Source: Sapria himalayana
Taxonomy: Eukaryota; Streptophyta; Magnoliopsida; Malpighiales; Rafflesiaceae
Length of the DNA: 64,000 bases
Assembly (NCBI GenBank): GCA_029783825.1
Contig: JAREIK010000717.1
Span: 38,202 to 102,201, forward strand
Direction: 5' to 3'
Shown here: one piece after another, positions 57,340 to 64,000 of the stretch
How the letters are laid out: the number at the start of each line of letters is the position of its first letter
How positions within the stretch are numbered: position 1 is the stretch's first letter
Program-made: the position numbers and the translations under genes
Notes under the pieces: model-generated
Databases searched by the model: none
Seen by the model: only the letters and a program-made list of their open reading frames with translations
What the model was told of the DNA's origin: nothing

Positions 57340-58717
57340 GGTTATAATTTTTTATGAATTCAATTTATTTTTTATGAATATAATATGAAATAATTATATA
57401 GGCATTAAATTTCATATTATTTGATATAAAAGTATAATTTATAAAATTCTAAATATTACTTAAAGTGAGAAGTATAATATAAAAATTTATATTTATTATT
57501 TTAAGAAAAATGAAATATTATAAGAATATAGAAAATATCAAAATTCGATTGCTTAATTTTATTTTAAAAATAAAATACAAGGACAAAGAAATTTCATTTG
57601 TAATATTTTAAATAACTCTTTTAAAATCCAAAAAAAAAAAAATACTTTAAGTGTTCTTTTAATAACCACACTAACATATTTATTTTTAAAATCATCAAGG
57701 TTTTTTTTATGTAATTAAAACATCTATGTATTTATTTTTAAATATCAATTTATTTTTTTAAAATTTTATGAAAATTTTCAATTTTTTTATAATTCAAAAA
57801 TTTTAAATCTTCTAGTAAATATTTTTTTGAAAATTCCTATAATCATAAAAATATTTTTTATTTTAAAAAATATAAATATTTACTTGTTTATTCGTTAATT
57901 GAGATATTTTTATAATTTTTTTATTTAATCATACAATTAAAGATTTTAGCTTTTTATTAGTAGTAATATTTATATATGTTTATTTATTAATTAAAATATC
58001 ATAAAAAATTATTAAAATTATATAATTAATTATTTAATGTTTTTTAAATACAAATATTAAATATCATAATTAAATTTTTTGGAAAAATATTTTGTATAAT
58101 TTTTTTAAAATTTTATATTCATAAAAATAGTTTTTTTAGCCTATATTAATATAAATTATTTATTTATAATATCCAGTTTTTATAATTATATGAGAAGAAT
58201 GTTGTTTTCAAGGATTGCTCATCCATAAACCATGACATACCTTTAATATACAAAATTATATGAAATATTAAAACAAATAAAATAAAAAAAAATTAAATCA
58301 TTAAAGATTTGTGATGAAAATTATCTCAAGCCAAAATAGCTAGAAAAAAATTCATAGCTAAATGAATATATTTTGTGAAAATTATCATTTAAGGAAAAAT
58401 CACTAGTAATTAAAGAAAAAATTCAGAATATTATTTAGCGAGTGATTTTATTTTAATTAATTAGCAAGGGAAAATCCATTTCTAATATCATTGCTAAAAT
58501 GCCCACAATCACCTACGAGAAAATTTATGATAATAGAAGCTAGGGACAATTTTCAATCAAAAATTTCCAAATCTAATCCATCACAAATTAAGTGATAATT
58601 TATAATTCAATGTAAAATCAAACATCTCTAAATATTCCCTAGCTAATACCTCACTAATTAACTTGGGATTATTTCTCTAGCTAAATTCTGTAGCTAAATA
58701 GATATTTTTTTATAGTG
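57340..58717 (-). mobile_element. CACTA 5' terminal region (copy 3)
   Basis: Matches 52,070-53,650 and 9,680-10,600 in the same orientation: the TAGGCATTAAATTTCATATTATTTGATAT block, the GGATTGCTCATCCATAAACC block, and subterminal TAGCTAAAT/CCATCAC motifs. The end TTTTTTTATAGTG at 58,717 is the reverse complement of CACTATAAAAAAA. The GATA-type array begins about 10 bases further on. Confidence 0.75.
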
Positions 58718-58724
58718 AAATAGA

Positions 58725-58845
58725 CATATTAATAGATAGATAAATAGACAGAAATATAGATAGATAGATAGATAGACAAATAAATAAACAGATAGATAGA
58801 TAGATAAACAAATACATAGATAGATAAATAAATACTCTGATAGAT

Positions 58846-58895
<50 letters not shown>

Positions 58896-61800
58896 TAGGT
58901 AAGATATAGATATAAGATATATAGACAGTATAGATAGAAAGATAGACAGATAGATAGATATGTGTATATATATATATACTTATATGGATAGATATATAGA
59001 CAGACAGATAGATAGATAGATAGAAATGTATATAGACAGATGGATAGATAGAGAGATATATAAGTAGATTTTTAAATGGATAGATAGATAAATTGATTGA
59101 AAGATAAACATAGAAAGAAAGATTGATAAATAGACAGATAGATAGATAATCAAATAGATAGACCAAAAGATAGATAAATACATAGATAGAAATATAGATA
59201 GAAAGATTTATAGATAGATAGATAAATAAATAAATAAATAATAAATAAATAGATAGATATATAGACAAATAGATATATAGATAACAGACATATAGATATA
59301 TATATATATAGATAGATAAATTGATTAATGGAGAGATAGATTGAAGAAAGTTAGACAAATAGATAGACAAGTAGAAAGATATATATATATATATATAGAT
59401 AGGGAGATAGATAGATATATTGATAAAGAGGCGTATATATAGATATATAAATAGACACATTGATAAATAGACACACAGACATATAAACAAATAGACAAAT
59501 AAATAGATATGAAAACAAACAAAAAAATAATAGATAAACAAATAATTAGGGAGGCATACAGTCAATTAGGTAGGTAGATAAATAGATTGACCCATAGATT
59601 GAGAGATAGACAAATAAATAGATAGATAGTTTGATAGACAAATACATAGATATATATATAGATAGTTATATAAATAAATTCATACATATATTGATATATC
59701 AATAGTTAGACAGATTGATACACAAATTGATAGATAGATAGATAGAGAGACAAATAGATAGACAAATAGACAGACAAATAGAAAGAAAAATAGATATATA
59801 AATAGAGACATAGATAGATAGATATTTAGTCAAATATATAAAAAGATAGATAGATAGATAGACAGACAGATAGATAGATAAATAGATAGATTAATAGATA
59901 GAATGATAGATTGATTGATATAAAGATTGATAGATATATTCATAGATAGATTGAAGGATAGAAAAACATATAGATATACAAACAGATAGAAAAATAAATA
60001 GATAGATAGAAAGATTGATAGACAAATATATAAATAGATAGATAGATTGATTGATTGATAGAAAGAGAGATAGACACTAAAGTAGGTAGAAAATAAGGCA
60101 GGCAGGCAACAGACAAATAGACGAACAAACTGATAGACAAATTGACACATAAATAGAAATATAGATGGATAGAAAGACAAATAGATAGATAGTTTGACAG
60201 ATAGATTAATAGATAGATAAATCGACTAATATATATATATATAAATTGATAGACATATAGATAGATAGATATATAGATTATTAGATAGATAAATATACAA
60301 TAGATCGACATATAGAGAGAGAGATAGATGGATATATAGACATCTAGATAGACAGAGAGATGAGAGAAATATAGACAAATAGATACATAGATAGATATAT
60401 AGATACATAGACAAACAGTTAGATAGATAGATAGATAGATTGATAGAAAGATTGATTGATAAATAGATTGTAGACAGATTGATAGATATATTGATAGAAA
60501 AATTGATAGACTAATAGATAAACCAATTGATAGACTGATAGATAGATTGATTGATAGAGAGATAGATAGATTGATAGAATGATAGAATGATAGATAGATA
60601 TATAATACATATATAAAATATAGATAGATAGAACGATCGTTAAATTATAAAAAAATAGATATATAGATAGATAGACAGATATACAGATACATAAATTGAT
60701 ATATAGATAGACAAATATATAGACATATAGATACACATACCAATATATAGATAGATAAATAGATAAATATATAAAGAGATAGATACAAAGAAAGATAGTT
60801 AGATAGAAAGATAGATAGATATATATATATGATTAGATAGATAGAGATATATAGATAGATAGACATATATATTGATAGATAGATAGATAGGGAGATATAA
60901 GCATAGGCAGGAAGATAGTCATGAAGACTGGTAGACAAGTAGATAGATATATATATATATATTGACACATAGACAAACAAATAAATAGTCAGATAGATAG
61001 ATATATATATAGATAGACAATTAATAGATGGATAGATAGATAGAAAAATAAATAGAGAAATTGATAGGCAGATAAATAAATAGATAGAGAGAGATACGTG
61101 TATATATATATATTGACTGATAGATAGACAAATAGATCTATAGATAGATAGATAGTCAGATAGATTTACATGTAGATAGATAAATAGATAAAAAGATAGA
61201 CAAACAAACAAATTGATAAACAGATAGATAGATAGACAAACAAATAGACAGACATATAGATAGATAAATAGACAGAAAGATAGATAGATAAATTAGATTG
61301 AAAGATTGATAAATAGATAGATAGACAAATAGATAGTCACGGATAAATAAATATATAGGTAGATAAATAAATAGATAGGTATAAATATAGATAGTGAGAT
61401 AGACATATAGATAGATATTATGATAGACAAAAAGATAAATAGTTAGATAGATAGACAGATAGATAGATAGATAGATAAATAAATAGATAGGTAAAGAGAT
61501 AGACAGACAAACAAACATATAGTTAGATAGATAGATAAATAGATAGATAGATATTAAGATAGACAAAAAGATAGATAGATAGACAAACTGACAGACAGAT
61601 AGAAAGAAAGATAGATAGATAAATATATAGATAGATAAATAGATAGATAGATTTATTGAAACAAAGATAGATAGATAGAATGAAATTCAAATAGATAAAT
61701 AGATAGATAGACATATAGATAGATAGACATTTAGATAGATAAATAGATAGATTGAATGATCTAATGATAATAGATAAATATATGGATTTATAGACAAAAT

Positions 61801-64000
61801 GATTGATAGATTGATAAACAAATAGATAAACAGATAGATAGATATACAAATAGATAGATAGAAAAATAGATAAATTGAGATAAAGACAAATAGACAAATA
61901 CATTAATAGACATTAAAGTAGGTAGATTGTAAAGCATGTAGGCATACAAACAAATTGATAGAAAAAAAGACACACAAGAAGAATGATAGATAAATATATA
62001 GATAGATAGATAGATAAATAGTTTGAAAGATAGATTAATCTACAGATAAATAGATAGATAGATATAAAGATAGATAGATAGACTGATAGATTGATTGATA
62101 GATAGATTGATATATAGATTAATAAATAGATTGATATATAAATTAATTTTAAAATAGATAGATAGAGTGATAGAGATAATGATAGATAGATTGAGTGATA
62201 GATTGATAGATAGATTCAAAGACATATTGATAGATAGATTGATAGACAAAAAGATAGATAGTTGATAGATATAGATAGATAAGACATAGATATATAGTAG
62301 ATAGATAGACATATAGATATATAAGAGATATTAAGATTATTAGAATGACAAAAATCTAGATATATATAGAAAAAAACAAATAGATAGATAGACATATAGA
62401 TAGATAGATAAAGAAATAGACAGATAGATAGTTAGTTAGGCATGCAGACAGTTAGTCAGGCTGGTATACAAAATAGACAGATTGATATATAGATAGAAAG
62501 ACAAACAAATAGACAAACAAATTGTTAGACAAATAGATACACAGATATATAGATAGTTTGATAGATAGATTATAAGACACATTGATAGACCGATGGATAG
62601 ATAGATTCAAAGACAAATTGATAGAGAGATTGATGAATAAATATATAGATACATAAATAGATAGATATATAGATAAATAGATACATAGATAGAAAGAAAG
62701 AATAGATAGATAGATAGTTAGATAGATAGATAAATAGATTGATAGATAGTCAGATTGATATATAGATAGTCATATAGATAAACAAGAAGATATAGATGTA
62801 CATAGACAGGTATATAGGCATCTAGATAAATAGATAGATAAGTCGATAAATAGATAGATTAATAGATAAAATTATTGATAGATTGATAAACTAATTGATA
62901 GAAAGATTGATTGAAAGATTGATAGATAGATCTATAAATAGATAGATAGACAAACATAAAGATATACAAATAGACAGATAAATAGATATATAGACAGAAA
63001 GACAGATAGACACATTGATAGGTAGGAAGACTGATAGAGATATAGATAGTCAGGTAGGCAGATAGTCAGGTAGGTGAGTATATAGACAAATAGACATACT
63101 AACTGATAGACAAAAAGACACCCAGATCAGAAGATAAATAGATATTTAGACAGATAAAAAGATAGTTTGAAAGATAGCTTAAAAGATTGATTAATAGACT
63201 AATTGATATATAGGTAGATAGAATGAAAGACATATAGATAGATAAATAGACAAATAAATAGACAGATTGATTGATTGATTGATTGAAAGATTTATTGATA
63301 GATTGATAGACAAATTGATAAATAGTTTTATTTTAAAATTGATAGATAGATTGATAGACAAATAGACAAAAAACAAACAAACAAACTAAGAGATAAATAA
63401 AAATTTAGATACACATACAGATTCAGAGACAGACTAATAGTGAGATAAAGAGTCAGGCAGGTAGTCAGTCTACAGAGAGGTAGATATACAAATAGACAAA
63501 TAAACTGATAGACAAATAGACACAAATAAAAAGATAGATAGATATATAGATAGATGCATAAATAAATATTATTATATAGAGAAAGATAAATAGATAGATT
63601 GATAAATAGATTGATTGAGAGATAGTCAATTAGATATACAAGTAGATAGATAGATAGATAAAGAGAGAGACAAACAAAAAAATAAATAGACAAACAAACA
63701 AATAGATAGATAGAAAAATAAATAGATAGATGGATAGTCAGGTAGGCAGAAAGACAAATAAAAGGATAGATAGATAGACATACACACAAACAAATAGACA
63801 GATAGATAGATAAATAAATAGATAGACAGATATCTATATAGTTTGATAGATAGGTTAATAGAAAAAGTGATAGACAAATAGATTGAAGATTGATAGACAT
63901 ATTGATAGAAAATAGATAGATAGATAGTCAAATATAAAAATAGATACACATATAGATAAATAGTTAGATAGATAAATTGATTAATAAATAGATAGACAGA
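58725..64000. repeat. (TAGA)n tetranucleotide array, at least 5.3 kb
   Basis: Degenerate TAGA/CAAA/TTGA units fill the interval and run past the window end. It is the reverse complement of the type at 26.5-28.7 kb. A pure (TA)n block lies at 58,851-58,891. Longer landmarks containing AGGCAGGCA or AGTCAGG followed by AATAGACAAACAAACTGATA recur near 60,090, 61,920, 62,440, 63,050 and 63,440, showing a higher-order unit. Minus-strand frames reading LSIYLSIY are artefacts. Confidence 0.95.

Noticed and set aside
58849..63949. Many minus-strand frames of up to 238 codons rich in Ile, Ser, Leu and Tyr
   Set aside because: Same artefact from the TAGA array; they overlap each other in all frames.
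1..64000. CRISPR array, bacterial operons, rRNA genes, telomeric repeats
   Set aside because: The tandem repeats have no regular spacer structure, gene remains have spliceosomal introns, and no rRNA-like or TTTAGGG-type runs were seen.

Overview
This 64 kb window looks like repeat-dominated, probably heterochromatic nuclear DNA of a flowering plant. The evidence is plant-type transposon families (En/Spm CACTA with TNP2 and Ptta/TNPA-like genes, hAT with a BED finger, an LTR/Copia element primed by initiator tRNA-Met, a tRNA-derived SINE), broken copies of plant-like genes (ARF1, SDF2, topoisomerase II, a small RRM protein), very high AT content and long microsatellites. I cannot name the species or choose between monocot and dicot. 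I see no intact host gene.

Layout. 0-3.7 kb: Ty3/gypsy protease and Copia gag relics, a T-rich tract and a near-perfect palindrome. 3.7-9.1 kb: a complete CACTA element (TIR CACTACAACAAAA, TSD TAT) carrying a captured RRM gene and a decayed Ulp1-like protease gene. 9.1-11.6 kb: a foldback derivative of a second CACTA family. 11.6-19.2 kb: the body of that family (TNPA-like relic) with a MULE-like insertion holding unknown exons. 19.2-26.4 kb: a hAT element inserted in the CACTA end, itself carrying a second hAT of the same family. 26.5-28.7 kb: a (TCTA)n array. 28.7-31.1 kb: an inverted CACTA end with captured SDF2 and topoisomerase II fragments. 31.1-43.5 kb: another CACTA copy in inverted orientation, with TNP2 and TNPA-like relics, split by a complete 5.2 kb Copia element. 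43.8-51.3 kb: a GA tract and an AT-rich satellite interrupted by a retroposed ARF1 pseudogene. 51.3-58.7 kb: two more CACTA ends, a SINE and microsatellites. 58.7-64 kb: a (TAGA)n array running off the window.

The pieces form a layered insertion history. The 11.6-19.2 kb CACTA body reappears inverted at 31.1-40.4 kb. The order CACTA, then hAT, then a second hAT can be read from target-site duplications, and a paralogous CACTA end at 28.77 kb keeps the empty hAT target. Two giant GATA-type arrays each begin within a few bases of a CACTA terminus, and a small GATA tract sits at the apex of the foldback element. This recurring association, plus gene capture by the CACTA elements, is the most unusual aspect of the window. 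All coding relics were read by eye translation. Family names rest on motif recognition, not on database searches.
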